Assembly (NCBI RefSeq): GCF_963576615.1
Contig: NC_088712.1
Coordinates: forward strand, 15,026,027 to 15,090,026
DNA: 64,000 nucleotides
Direction of reading: 5' to 3'
Source: Watersipora subatra
Taxonomy: Eukaryota > Bryozoa > Gymnolaemata > Cheilostomatida > Watersiporidae
The notes beneath the pieces are model-generated. The model was given only the letters and a program-made list of their open reading frames with translations, did no database searches and was not told the DNA's origin. Positions 1 through 9,172 of the stretch are shown in pieces. Both the position numbers and the translations under genes were made by a program. Numbering within the stretch: the stretch's first letter is position 1; every line of letters begins with the position of its first letter.

Positions 1-779
1 TCTGTCAAGCAGAAACAGCGTCGGTCTACGCGTTTGCTATTTGATAAGAGCATACAACTACAACTTTTTGCCAGCTGATAATTTGAATGGGGCATTCCGT
101 GCGTTGTAAAAAAAGTCAATGACTTTTTTATTTAGCCGTTGCGGTTTTCCGAACGTAAGATTCTGTTGGGTTGTAGGGTGTGCGGTACACGGTGCCGTTT
201 CCCATTATATCCAGGTAAAAATATTTGCTACGCAGGAAACATCCAAATTCAGAAAACGACAAAATATAATGGGATCGCTAGTATGTTTAACAATATTCTA
301 ACAATTTCAAGGGCTTCCGTGTAGGTGCTCGAGTTTTACGTAGCTTCTTTAGGAGACTGTACAGCCGAGCTAAAACGGTCTTACAATTTATTTTGATCGT
401 ATTTGACGTTTCTTTGCTACGGTGCTTACGCATTAGATGCATATATAATGCTGGTTGTTGTTAACACAGGTTGGTTGTTGAAATATGCATTCATGTGTTA
501 TCACATATTTTGCTACGTTTTTTGTGCCACATATTTGTTTTGTTAACATTTTGCTTTTATTTTTGTTCTCTCTCCCTATTTTGCTTTTCTTCTATTCTGG
601 CCAAACTTCTTTTCGTTAGCACATTATTAAATATTATTGTTCTTTTGGAGGGAATGAGAGCGTTCGGTCAAATTAAATATTTATAGCTTTGAGCTTTGTC
701 TGTGATAGCTGTGTATGTCGTAAATAATCAAAGTTATTAACTACTCGGTGAATAGTTAATAATATTGCTCATAATTCAA
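1..779. other. Left flank, no gene recognised
   Basis: No reading frame with a recognisable domain is visible. The short plus-strand frames here (60-71 codons) are low-complexity, and none is supported by splice sites in phase. The right-hand part (about 700-779) runs into the decayed host exon ending at 867 and is intron-like. Confidence 0.5.
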
Positions 780-780
780 G

Positions 781-867
781 TAGCTATGTTCCTGCAATGG
801 TTTCCAGTATACATAAATTTATGAAATATATGGAGAATTATGACATAAAGCAGCAGATAATGAAAGT
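781..867 (+). pseudogene. Host exon, copy A, left of the retroelement
   Basis: An open stretch of about 28 codons ends in phase 2 at a good donor (GTAAGT at 868) after a possible acceptor AG at 779-780. Its end (YDIKQQIMK) resembles the end of the exon at 20743-20860 (HDMRQQILT), and the intron sequence after both donors is alike (gtRagttaattat, then a shared cattacttt block). The next exon of this copy would be at 15433, also phase 2, so the retroelement sits in the intron between them. The product is not recognised. Because the 15433 exon is broken, I treat this copy as a pseudogene or gene fragment. Confidence 0.5.
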
Positions 868-935
868 GTAAGTTAATTATGGATCATTTCATTACTTTCC
901 TACGTTCTAGCACGATCATAGCAATTCCCTTGTTT

Positions 936-939
936 CCTT
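936..939. repeat. Target-site duplication, left copy (CCTT)
   Basis: CCTT directly precedes the LTR start TGTTGTGATG and matches CCTT at 15317-15320 directly after the other LTR. The related unoccupied host sequence near 20940 also reads cttgtttccttt, with one copy of this site. A 4-bp duplication is usual for several Ty3/Gypsy and errantivirus integrases. Confidence 0.8.
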
Positions 940-1916
940 TGTTGTGATGATTATTGATAGTATTGGATTATCCTACCAAGCAATCTTACAACAGTTAGGG
1001 AGTAAGCTCAGGTTTATTGTCACGAGCAGATGCACTGCTAAATTATTATAATAAACTCAGATAGGCCTAATCCTGATTAATGACTGTTTGAGTAGTCTGA
1101 CTTGTTCACTAATGTATCAAGATTTTACAACTGACCTTCCTAGATGTGAGAATCTAGGACTATACTCTGAGATAAGGAATAGCTAAGGTATGTGGAAGGG
1201 GTTTTCCCAAGACCTTATGTTTATTAAATGAACAAGAAAATATATAACAAGTTGTACTTCAGACTAAGAATTGTAAGAATATAAAAGTAATGTCTGAGAC
1301 TTAGAATATATTCACCCCCTTGTTCTGCGAAGGTTGACTCTTTTCACTTGTTCCGCTGACACGTCTGTCTGCTATGAAGAAGCTGTATTGAAGAGAGTGA
1401 AGTATGAAGGTGAATATACGTCCTTATATATCGTTTAGGGGTTAGCCTGGGTGTCCAAGAGTAAGCTATATCTTTCAGATCTCCAATTTTGGGTATTGTA
1501 GTTTTTGGGGTTCCTGGCTACGCCTTGTTGTATTTACGTCAGCGGGGTTTCATAATATTTAATCTTCTAGTTTTAATCCCTGTCTGGTGTAGATTGGCAC
1601 CAGATGCGGATCTTCGTACCGCATGACGAAAGTTGTTATCGTCTGGGTGTTGTCGTTGACTTGGGGTGTGATGCCGTTTTTAGGATTTTAATCTGGGCTT
1701 TAATTACTGGCTTTTTTGCCATAATCTTGAATTTTCAAATGTAACGTTCTCAATGTTCAGACAGTGGAATGGGTGGGTCGTCATGTGATGGTACTAATCT
1801 CAAGGATGAGATTTGTGGGTGTCGTAACTCTAGGAGTTTGTCTAGTGAGCCATATGATGATATAACTTGTAATTTTCTTTACGTCTATTTGTACATGGCT
1901 GATATCAGATATAACA
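940..1916 (-). repeat. 3' LTR of the retroelement
   Basis: 977 bp, aligned end to end without gaps to 14340-15316. On the element's strand it begins TGTTATATC and ends CACAACA, giving the short terminal inverted repeat TGTT...AACA. Differences from the 5' LTR fall at 993, 1318, 1353, 1365, 1420, 1598, 1627, 1655, 1698, 1745 and 1898, all transitions. Minus-strand AATAAA sites (TTTATT on plus at 1013-1018 and 1220-1225) are candidate polyadenylation signals. A short plus-strand frame at 1769-1978 overlaps the LTR edge and is probably chance. Confidence 0.95.
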
Positions 1917-2939
1917 TCCTTCACGGCTTTAAGAACATTGTCCTCAATGTAGTGAGTTCTGGTGTTGTTGGTATGTAGCTGTCATGGTGTGAGAACAAGG
2001 GGGTTTCGCAAAAAGTATAAGAGTGAAAAATTTTGATTTAATAAGAGAAAGTTTCTGGATTAATATAAAAACAAGATCCCTGGATAATGTATAGAATATA
2101 AATATGTATGGTAATATAAAAGTGTCATGAGGCATTAGTGCTATATCTAAATACTGTTATGTTGGTGTTTCTAGAATAGTGTTAATCTCCTCCTGTGGTT
2201 AAGAAGTGTGTCCTCACGCAGTAGATAGTTGGTAGGGAAAGGTGATCTTATTTGCCTCACGACAGTAAAAAAAATTAGCCATACGAGTGTTAAGCAGCGC
2301 AAACATAAACTGTCACCAATTTATAAAAAGATAGAAGAAGATAAAAAAAACTGTGTACCACATAAAATTGAAAAGTCTGATTAATAATTAATCTCGTCAA
2401 TATGTATATATTCCCTTATTTTTTTTGATCAAAAAGTTTTATTTTTTTTTTGTTTTCTTTTCGTTTTTGTTTCATCCACTGCCCAAGGTGTGGTTCTATC
2501 TTAATAATTATTCATGTATAATATTTCTAACCTATCCTACTTTAAAAAATGTCATAATATGTATACTTAGTTCTTAAACACGATAGTGGTACTATGTGCC
2601 GTCTATATGACAGGAATGTAGTTACTCTACTAAAATAGAAATATTTCTTCTTTTTTTTTTTAAAGCACATTTTTTCTTTAAAACTACCGTGGTACACGTA
2701 TAATAATGTGTCCCGTATATAAGAATTAATAATCATCATGATAAGCAATGGAACAAAAAAAATTCTAGGCACGTTTACCTGTCAAGAAAATATTCGACAT
2801 GCAGTGATTAATCATTATGATATAAATAGCATGAGATTATTCAAGTCCAATATACACAATAATTTATTATATGATTAGATATACTTACTTTAATCTCTGG
2901 TTCTTGTGGTAAGTTCGAGGTGTCAGCTTCCAGCGTCTG
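1917..2939. other. Element interior between 3' LTR and antisense gene 1
   Basis: AT-rich sequence without a convincing reading frame on either strand. The polypurine tract expected next to the 3' LTR is weak: only a short purine run (GAAGGA on the element's strand, 1917-1922) abuts the LTR. This stretch could be the sense 3' UTR and, on the plus strand, promoter or leader for the antisense genes. Confidence 0.45.
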
Positions 2940-2947
2940 TATATAAG
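2940..2947 (+). promoter_or_regulatory. TATA-like box for antisense gene 1
   Basis: TATATAAG lies 34 bp upstream of the ATG at 2981, which would place transcription start a few bases before the ATG. That ATG has a strong start context (A at -3, G at +4). The motif is common by chance in AT-rich DNA, so its position is the main argument. Confidence 0.4.
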
Positions 2948-2980
2948 TGACTTCAGCTATGAAGTAAACTCATAGCAAAC

Positions 2981-4609
2981 ATGGCCGAAGCTGATTCTAC
3001 TACTAGCAGTGATAAGTTTCTAAAAGATTTGGTGGCCGCAATGCTGGCACATGTCCGAGAGGAGCAGGATAAGCTTCGAGTGGAGTGAATATACATGTTT
3101 TGGCATTCATATTATAGTTTATATAAAAAGAATTTTCTCTTTTTTTTTTAATCAAAGGAAATTTATCATTTTCTTTGTATTTGTAGGATAGCTGTTTTAA
3201 AAGAGAAGAGAGAGGCGGGAGAGACATGGGGTTAAGGAGCGATGGAGGAAAGGTGTGTATAAGATAGAGATGCCCCGATTCTAATTTCACCAGCCGATTC
3301 AGATACCGATTCGATATACCGATTCTTAATGAAAAATAATCCGATTCAGATACCGATTCAGATTCTTTTGTGTTGCATAGATAGTTGTTCATTTGTTATG
3401 CGAGTATAAATATAATGCCAAGAAAATATAAATATTAATGCATTTATTTGTTTGTATTTATGAAAAAAGATATACATGTATATATATTCACATACTGACA
3501 TACCGTGCATCTAATAACAAAACAGTCCATGTTTCTTGAAATATGTTATTATTAATGGTAATTACAGTTAGTGGTACAGTTTTCTCTGTGGTAATGAAGT
3601 CTCTTTTCTACTGCTGAACGAACGGCTGCGCCTGTACAAGTCTAAAGCAAATAAATGCGTCTTTTAATTACCGTTAGTGATTCAATTATCTCAGTGAGAC
3701 GTCTTTATCTTCTATCACTATCGATGTAGCCCGTCGTACTGAAGGACTCGCACGCTACAGATGATGGAGGGCAGGCTAAACACCGATAAGCCACTGAGGT
3801 TATTTTATGCAATACAAACGATACATCATATCGTCAGGATCAAGAGAGAGATAGATAACTTTATGCATCAACTGCTCAAATTACTTTCGCAATGCTAGTA
3901 AATAGAAACATTACACCGCATTCTTGTTGCTCGTTATGGTTCTCTTGTTTGTGATTGGCTGCAACAAATCATATCGCTGTAATTGGGAAATACCGCACTT
4001 GGTGATTACGTCCTGACTAAAGCCAAAATATTATGCAGCTGTGTGGATGTTTATTAGGCTATAGACATGAAATATATTGTTATAAAGGCTCGGAAATCAT
4101 TAGATAAAAGCAAGGAACTTGCAGCTGATGATTTGTTATTAAAGTAGCAGGCTGAAATACAGGTTTCTGCTAAATAGTTGATATGTAAAAAGTATCTGAA
4201 GTGTCCGATTTTTTAAGAAAAGATCGGCCGATACCGATTCAGATACTTAATACCCATATCGGCACCGATACCGATTCCGATATTGAAATCGGGGCAACTC
4301 TAGTATAAGATTCTTTCATTGTAGAAGATCAAGTCATGCATGTATGTGTATATGAATGAAAATGAGGTGAATTAGCCGAAATTACCATATGTTTATGTTT
4401 TCAGTGAAAGCTCTGAGGAAACTGAGTCTGAAGAGGAGGAGGAAGGAAAAAATGTAAATTATGAAGAGGAGGAGAAACAAGAGTGTGATGAGGAGTGCCA
4501 TATGGAAGCTCTTGAAATAGGATGTTGCCCCCATGGGGCACACGTCTGTGGACACTGTGGCCACCTTACACTTATTCATCTGATATGCGAATGTGGGGGG
4601 CGCCACTAG
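2981..4609 (+). CDS. Antisense accessory gene 1: acidic, Cys/His-rich protein (2 exons)
   Basis: Exon 1 is 2981-3084 and exon 2 is 4405-4609. The intron starts GTGAAT and ends TTTTCAG, and the junction is in phase, giving about 102 residues with a stop at 4607-4609. The N-terminal third has an amphipathic helix-like segment (FLKDLVAAMLAHVREEQ). The middle is strongly acidic (runs of Glu with Ser/Thr). The C-terminus is Cys/His-rich: a C-C-x-H pair, then C-x2-C-x-H, then C-x-C, which could bind zinc. The strand is opposite to gag and pol. A hAT element (3265-4302) fills most of the intron; without it and one target copy the intron would be about 270 bp. AATAAA follows at 4741-4746. I recognise no family. 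The layout (acidic, nuclear-type, antisense, near the 3' LTR) recalls antisense regulatory genes of deltaretroviruses by position only. Confidence 0.6.
3257..3264. repeat. 8-bp target duplication of hAT element, left
   Basis: GTATAAGA here is repeated exactly at 4303-4310, immediately outside the two ends of the element at 3265-4302. Eight-base duplications are the hallmark of hAT transposases. Confidence 0.85.
3265..4302. mobile_element. Non-autonomous hAT-type element nested in the retroelement
   Basis: 1038 bp with inverted ends TAGAGATGCCCCGATT and TAGAGTTGCCCCGATT (one mismatch in 16) and the exact 8-bp duplication GTATAAGA. The subterminal regions carry many copies of CCGATTC/ACCGATTC, the kind of clustered motif bound by hAT transposases. 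No transposase reading frame is present, so it must have been moved in trans. It inserted after the retroelement was built, inside the intron of the antisense gene. Confidence 0.88.
4303..4310. repeat. 8-bp target duplication of hAT element, right
   Basis: Exact second copy of GTATAAGA, directly after the right inverted end of the hAT element. Confidence 0.85.
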
Positions 4610-4740
4610 GCATGCGCCCTCCCTTCATAAATCACAAAAAATATATATATATATCTGCCAATCATGTCTTATCTGGTATTTATCGTTTAGCATACGAATA
4701 CGCTAATCGCAAGGGATAGTACATTAGTATCATAAATGTC

Positions 4741-4746
4741 AATAAA
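4741..4746 (+). terminator. AATAAA polyadenylation signal, antisense gene 1
   Basis: AATAAA occurs 131 bp after the stop codon of antisense gene 1, on the same strand. It fits a 3' end for that transcript. The hexamer is frequent in AT-rich DNA, so support is by position. Confidence 0.4.
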
Positions 4747-5172
4747 GAGATCACATATCGGATTGCAAGTACAGATCCAAAGTAAAATCCAAGATTGCTG
4801 TTAGTTTGTAATAAATGGTTGGCTCACCAAGTTATATGGATGATATATTGCCTTCCTTGACGGTTGTCATAGTAGCGTTAATATCAGTCGATAAATCATT
4901 GTGTTCTGGCAAGTGCGTAAGTGATCTTCGTTTCCTGAGGGTCTTGGATATTATAATATCCGGTTTTCCTTTGAAACGGTAAATGTCAGTGACGAGTTAG
5001 ACGAGCTAATTTTTAAATTAGCAAATTATAGTCCAATGAAAACTCGTGTCTCTTGGGTTTAGCGCGTCATTCTTCCACGTTGTCCTCTCGCTATCATTCA
5101 TCACTGATCCGTTGAGTGTTAAAGTGTCAATTTGATCTGTTCTGTAGTAGTTTTCTGCTTTCTCTCTTCGTC

Positions 5173-5647
5173 ATGTACTTTTACCTTTTATTGATCATTG
5201 GAGCTTGTGCCGTTCCTCTGACCAGAGTGGTATGTAGAAATATTCACGTAATTATGAATAATTCTAGTCGCTGTTGAGTAGTTCTTGGCAAAAAAATTTT
5301 TTTTATCTATAGCCCTGTGATGTGGAGAGATGTACCTGTGTAGGGTACGTTGTACAGTGTACTCCTCTTCCGGTGATACTTAAGAACGTTGATCCTGTAG
5401 TTGGTGCAGAAAGAACAGAAGACAATCGAGTCACTTTTGAGACTACGTCAGATTTGCCTACCGTTATTGGTTAGTGGTATTTCCCAATTTCTTCAGTTTT
5501 GCTAGCTTCATCGGTATGCATTTTATATGTTGTGCTATGATGTCCTTTGGTATTTTAGGGCCTGATCGCTTGGGTGAGGTACTCGGCGTTGTGTCGACGT
5601 TGGTTGTTGTTGTTTTTATTTTGTTGTATTGTTGTTGTAAGAAATAA
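5173..5647 (+). CDS. Antisense accessory gene 2: small type I membrane protein (3 exons)
   Basis: Exons 5173-5229, 5313-5469 and 5559-5647, joined in phase, give about 100 residues. Introns are short (83 and 89 bp) with good borders (GTATGT...CTATAG and GTTAGT...TTTTAG). Exon 1 encodes a signal peptide (MYFYLLLIIGACA). Exon 2 encodes an ectodomain whose start has the spacing C-x4-C-x-C-x6-C, like the CxC core of VWC-type cysteine modules. Exon 3 encodes a membrane helix rich in Val/Leu/Ile, followed by a short tail with three Cys and two Lys. The intact frame across three exons, with a signal peptide at one end and an anchor at the other, is hard to obtain by chance. The gene is convergent with pol, whose stop lies 112 bp away. 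The function is unknown; a surface or secretory-pathway role is inferred from topology. Confidence 0.7.
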
Positions 5648-5648
5648 A
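5643..5648 (+). terminator. AATAAA overlapping the stop of antisense gene 2
   Basis: The TAA stop (5645-5647) is embedded in AATAAA (5643-5648), a compact 3' end typical of viral or element genes packed tightly. The integrase stop on the other strand lies at 5760. Confidence 0.5.
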
Positions 5649-5759
5649 CGTTGTTCTGTTGATTTTAACTAGGTATTTTTTATTGGGTTAGTCCAGTCCG
5701 GTGTTCGATTAAGTGTGTAGTCGTCGTCCTTTAAACTTAGGTGAGTGGGATAAGGAGAA

Positions 5760-7380
5760 TTATCCGTAATATTGGAAATCATCATTTTGTTTGGACTTCG
5801 GGTTTCTCCGGAGTTCATACCTATTACTCCTCTCTTGTTCATCTTGTTGCTTTATCTTGTTAGCTTGTTCAGGTGTAGGGTTGTCATTTTCAGTGATTTC
5901 ATTTGTGTCTGATTGCGAGTTGTCAGCTTTATTATCAGACTGTATGGGTACCTCGTTTTCTTTTTCAGAAGTGGCTCTCTGGACCTTGCATTCCCTATGA
6001 TCTGGTGTGGTAGGAGTGTTATCGTCTCCTTCCTTCGCCTTATCAATGTCGTCGTTATCAGGTGAGTCTGTAGTAATACCTTTGTCATCTGGCTCAGAAG
6101 CTTGCTTCTCGGTTAGTTGATGTTTTGCAGGTGTATATTGTGGTACTTTTCCTCGTCCACTCTCCTCGTCTGAGGAACTCAGTTCTATCGAGATGTCAGA
6201 GTGGTCTCCCCTGACCAATGGTCCGATATGTTTCTTCAGCATATTGAAATTCACTCTCGTAGGTTTTTCATCTGGTCTGTCAAAGGGTTGTATAGTTGCC
6301 GTAGTTTCGTCACGACTCTTAAGTACGTAAGCATTCTTCCACCTCTTGATTAACTTAGAGTACTTGTTGCGATATCCTCGTTTGTCATGGTAAAGCGCGT
6401 AATCGCCTACTTGCAACGTGCTGGGCGTGGCTTTCTTGTCATAATAGTGTTTTTGCTTCGCTTTTCCCTTCTTTGTTAATTCTCTTGCCTTTTCCCAAGT
6501 TTCCGTCATTCGCTCGTGTAGTTTCGCGGCGTATGAATCACTATTCACAGTAGGTGGTTCTGGCGAGGGTTTTGTTAAGTCGTAAGGTAGGCGTATTTCT
6601 CTGCACATGAGTAGAGAGCTGGGTGAGGCTTGTAATGTCGTGTGTTTTGATGAGTTATGCGCGAGTTGACAGAACGGGAGGTATCTTGGCCAATCTTTGT
6701 GAGTATCTTGATTGACGAAGTGTGAGAGCATATTCGCAATCGACTTGTTATAGATTTCGACTTGTCCGTTGCATTTTGGGTTATAACTAGTCGTGAATCT
6801 GTGTTCGACATCTAGTAGTCTGTTAACTTCTGCGATCGTCTCACTCATGAAATTCTCAGCGCGGTCGCTGAGCAGGATCTTTGAAGCTCCGTATCTGCAG
6901 AAGACTTGTTCTACATATACTCTAGCTACTGTGGTTGCGAGTTGATCTTTAGTAGCTGCCATTTCAGTCCATTTAGTGAAATGATCCGTGAACACTAATA
7001 TATGTTTCATTCCACATGTGCTTTCAGTTAGAGGTCCCTGGAAGTTCACCGAGAGGACCTCAAAGGGGCTTCTGGCCATCTGTGTGCCTAATGGTACACG
7101 TATTGGTACTTTAGGGCTTTTTCTCTGTTGACAGGAAATGCATTGGCTGATGTAGTTCTCCACTTCTCGCGCCATGGCTGGGAACCAGTTCTTTTCTCTA
7201 AGCCGCATCAGGGTCTTGGTTACTCCTGGGTGCATGGCAGTTATGCTGTTGTGAATAGAATAGAGCAAGAGTGGCCTCTGTACTGCTGGTATCGCAAGTA
7301 AGAGTTTTCCTCCTTGTTTTCGGTACAAAACTTCTGAGTGTAATTCGAAGTGGCTGCTCTCCTTGGCTATGTCTTTTTTG
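5760..7380 (-). CDS. Integrase region of pol (first catalytic Asp replaced)
   Basis: The frame is open from about 7380 to the stop at 5760; the first Met at 7328 is not the natural start, because this is part of a polyprotein. It holds the zinc-binding HHCC region (HNSITAMH, then CISC), a DDE core with D155 (SDRAENF) and E191 (QVEIYNKS) counted from that Met, 35 residues apart, and a GPY-like module (VGDYAL ... KLIKRWKNAYVL). A hydrophilic, acidic C-terminal tail of about 140 residues follows. The first catalytic Asp expected before the F-x-G-P motif is Asn (codon 7044-7046, AAC), so strand transfer should be lost in this copy. The upstream junction to RNase H is frameshifted at a 6-T run (7374-7379). 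Confidence 0.85.
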
Positions 7381-7860
7381 CGTTTTGTTTAGCGTCTTTA
7401 GGGAATTTTTCTTTCGCAATGTATCTCCAGATAGGTCCGAGATAAAAGTCTCTTTTCTGGTCATCCCTCATACTTTCGTCGATAACTGTAGTTTCTCCTG
7501 TATTCACTGTCATGATAGCTCTGGATAATGCATCCGCTACCTTGTTTTGACTTCCAGTCTTGTGTTCAACGGTGAAGTTGTAGTCCGATAGCTGAGCGGC
7601 CCATCTTGCTAAACGTGATGATAATTCGGATTTCTTCAATACGTAGGTACACGCTGCGTTGTCTGTGAACACCTTGAAAGTGACATTCATCAGATAGGGT
7701 CGGAAGGGTTTTACTGCCATCAGAATTGCGTAGAGTTCTTGTTGACATGTATCCCATTTTCTTTTAGATTGATTCAGTGTCTTGGAGAAGAAAGCTATCG
7801 GGTGTTCCTTTCCATCTGTCTGTTTCTAAGAAAGTACCCCCCCCCCCCCCCCCCCCCCCG
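7367..7860 (-). pseudogene. RNase H and connection region of pol, frame broken
   Basis: This frame gives the Gypsy-type RNase H sequence from PIAFFSKTLN through FKVFTDNAACTYV to the NKVADALSR end, so the domain lies on the minus strand between RT and integrase. It is separated from RT by a run of 23 C (7837-7859) that changes the frame, and it has an in-frame TAG at 7826-7828, one codon after the point where V-L-S is read. A shift at the T6 run (7374-7379) ends it before integrase. The homopolymer shifts may be sequencing or assembly errors. The TAG looks like a true point change. Confidence 0.75.
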
Positions 7861-8717
7861 ATGCTGACTGAAGATGCATCTGTAGTGAGGATGAAAGTCT
7901 CTTGGAAGTTCGGGAAGCAGAGAATTGGAGCTGTGGTGACGTGGGATTTCAGAGTTTGCATAGCTGTTTCACATTCAGAGTCCCAATTGAATCCGCCCTC
8001 TTTGTTGGTGAGTTTTATGATCGGTGAAGCGATTTTTGCGAAGTCCTTGATGAACATTCTGTAATAGCCGAACAATCCCATTAATCTCCTTGCTCCGGTT
8101 ATGTTCTTGGGCGCTGGGAATTTCTTTATTTTTTCTGTGTTATGTGGTGCTACTGAAATTCCTTGTTCTGAAATTATGTGGCCGAGGTAGAGTATCTCTT
8201 TCTGGCACAGTTGGCTTTTTGAAGGTCGGTATTTCAGTCCAGTGTATCTGAGTCTTGTAAACACAGTTCTTAGGAGTTGTATGCGCTCCTCAAAGGTTTT
8301 AGACGTCATGAGCCAATCGTCCAGATAAACACAGCTGCTGCCTGAGCTAATCAGTTTCGCCATTATGGCTAACGCTAGCCTCGTAAACGTAGCAGGGCTC
8401 CCTGACATTCCTTGTGGCATGGTATTGAATTGGTAGCATCCGAAAGGTGTGATAAAACCTGACTTTTCTCTTGAATCTTTATGTAGTGCTACTTGAAAAA
8501 ATCCTGAACAAAGGTCAATCGAGCTGAAATATTTCTTCTCATGCATGGTTTCTATTGCGCTGTCAATTGATGATATGGCCATTGATTGTTTTACAGTTGC
8601 GGCGTTCAGCTTGCGATAATCTACACAAAATCTCCAGTTACCATCCTTCTTCTTGACGAGTCCTACTGGAGAGGTCCACTTGCCAGAGCTAGGTGAGGTC
8701 AAACCATTGTCTTGCAT
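7764..8717 (-). CDS. Reverse transcriptase region of pol
   Basis: 317 codons in one frame. Gypsy-type RT motifs occur in order: WTSPVGLVKKKDG, WRFCVDYRKLN, SSIDLCSGFFQV, the FGCYQFNTMPQGM block, the catalytic YLDD at residues 131-134 (8316-8327), and the LGHIIS and LMGLFGYYRMFI thumb region. The frame then enters RNase H (FILTTDASS, with the first catalytic Asp) and is thrown out of frame by the 23-C run. The first Met at 8717 is internal: the domain begins upstream in another frame, so there is a 1-nt type shift between about 8717 and 8765. Confidence 0.88.
   Translation of the reverse strand: MQDNGLTSPSSGKWTSPVGLVKKKDGNWRFCVDYRKLNAATVKQSMAISSIDSAIETMHEKKYFSSIDLCSGFFQVALHKDSREKSGFITPFGCYQFNTMPQGMSGSPATFTRLALAIMAKLISSGSSCVYLDDWLMTSKTFEERIQLLRTVFTRLRYTGLKYRPSKSQLCQKEILYLGHIISEQGISVAPHNTEKIKKFPAPKNITGARRLMGLFGYYRMFIKDFAKIASPIIKLTNKEGGFNWDSECETAMQTLKSHVTTAPILCFPNFQETFILTTDASSVSIGGGGGGGGTFLETDRWKGTPDSFLLQDTESI
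7837..7859. repeat. Homopolymer run of 23 C within pol
   Basis: Twenty-three consecutive C on the plus strand (a Gly-coding G run on the pol strand), not a multiple of three, inside RNase H just after its first catalytic Asp. The domain continues in a different frame on the far side. The length is prone to replication slippage and to sequencing error. Confidence 0.9.
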
Positions 8718-9172
8718 TTGGTCAATCTGTTGTTTTCTGCTCTGATCCCGACTGGTATACCATATGGTCTGCTACGGATGGGGTCTGTCCCTGGGAGTGT
8801 CTCAACAACATGTTCTACTATGGATGTACGTCCTAGTTCCGTTATGCCTTCTCCTGCTATATCGTCAAATTCGTCCACCAGGTTTTGTAATTCAATTAGT
8901 TGAGGGGCAATCAGATTAGTATTCTTTATATCTAGCTTCGGTTTGCTCTTCTTCTTGTCAGACTCTTCCGCCTTAGTAGGTACGCTTAGTAGTCGTAGAT
9001 CATCTTCTAAGCTTTCAACGTTTCCCACCAGCGCGTTTTTAGGTATTGTATGTGCTGTAAATGTAGGATTAATCACTGGAATGATAATCTTTCCCTTCTC
9101 TACGCGTGTGGCTGATTTTCCAATTAATAGGTTTTGTCTGATATTGCGATTGCCTTCAAATAAGCATTCCTC
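8699..9172 (-). CDS. Protease-RT linker and RT N-terminus, in frame after a TGA
   Basis: This stretch continues the same frame as Gag-Env-PR directly after the TGA at 9173-9175, with the motif CLFEGNRNIRQ that normally links protease and RT in Gypsy elements. It ends in the run ETLPGTDPIRSRPYGIP, which is the usual entry to the RT fingers. After about 8765 the conserved RT sequence continues in the next frame (ORF from 8717), showing a small indel. Whether the TGA is read through or is a mutation cannot be told from one copy. Confidence 0.75.
   Translation of the reverse strand, partial: EECLFEGNRNIRQNLLIGKSATRVEKGKIIIPVINPTFTAHTIPKNALVGNVESLEDDLRLLSVPTKAEESDKKKSKPKLDIKNTNLIAPQLIELQNLVDEFDDIAGEGITELGRTSIVEHVVETLPGTDPIRSRPYGIPVGIRAENNRLTKCKTMV

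Noticed and set aside
1769-1978. Plus-strand frame of about 65 codons inside both LTRs
   Set aside because: It lies antisense in the LTR, its C-terminus differs because it runs into different flanks (1769-1978 and 15169-15363), and conservation between LTRs is expected without coding.
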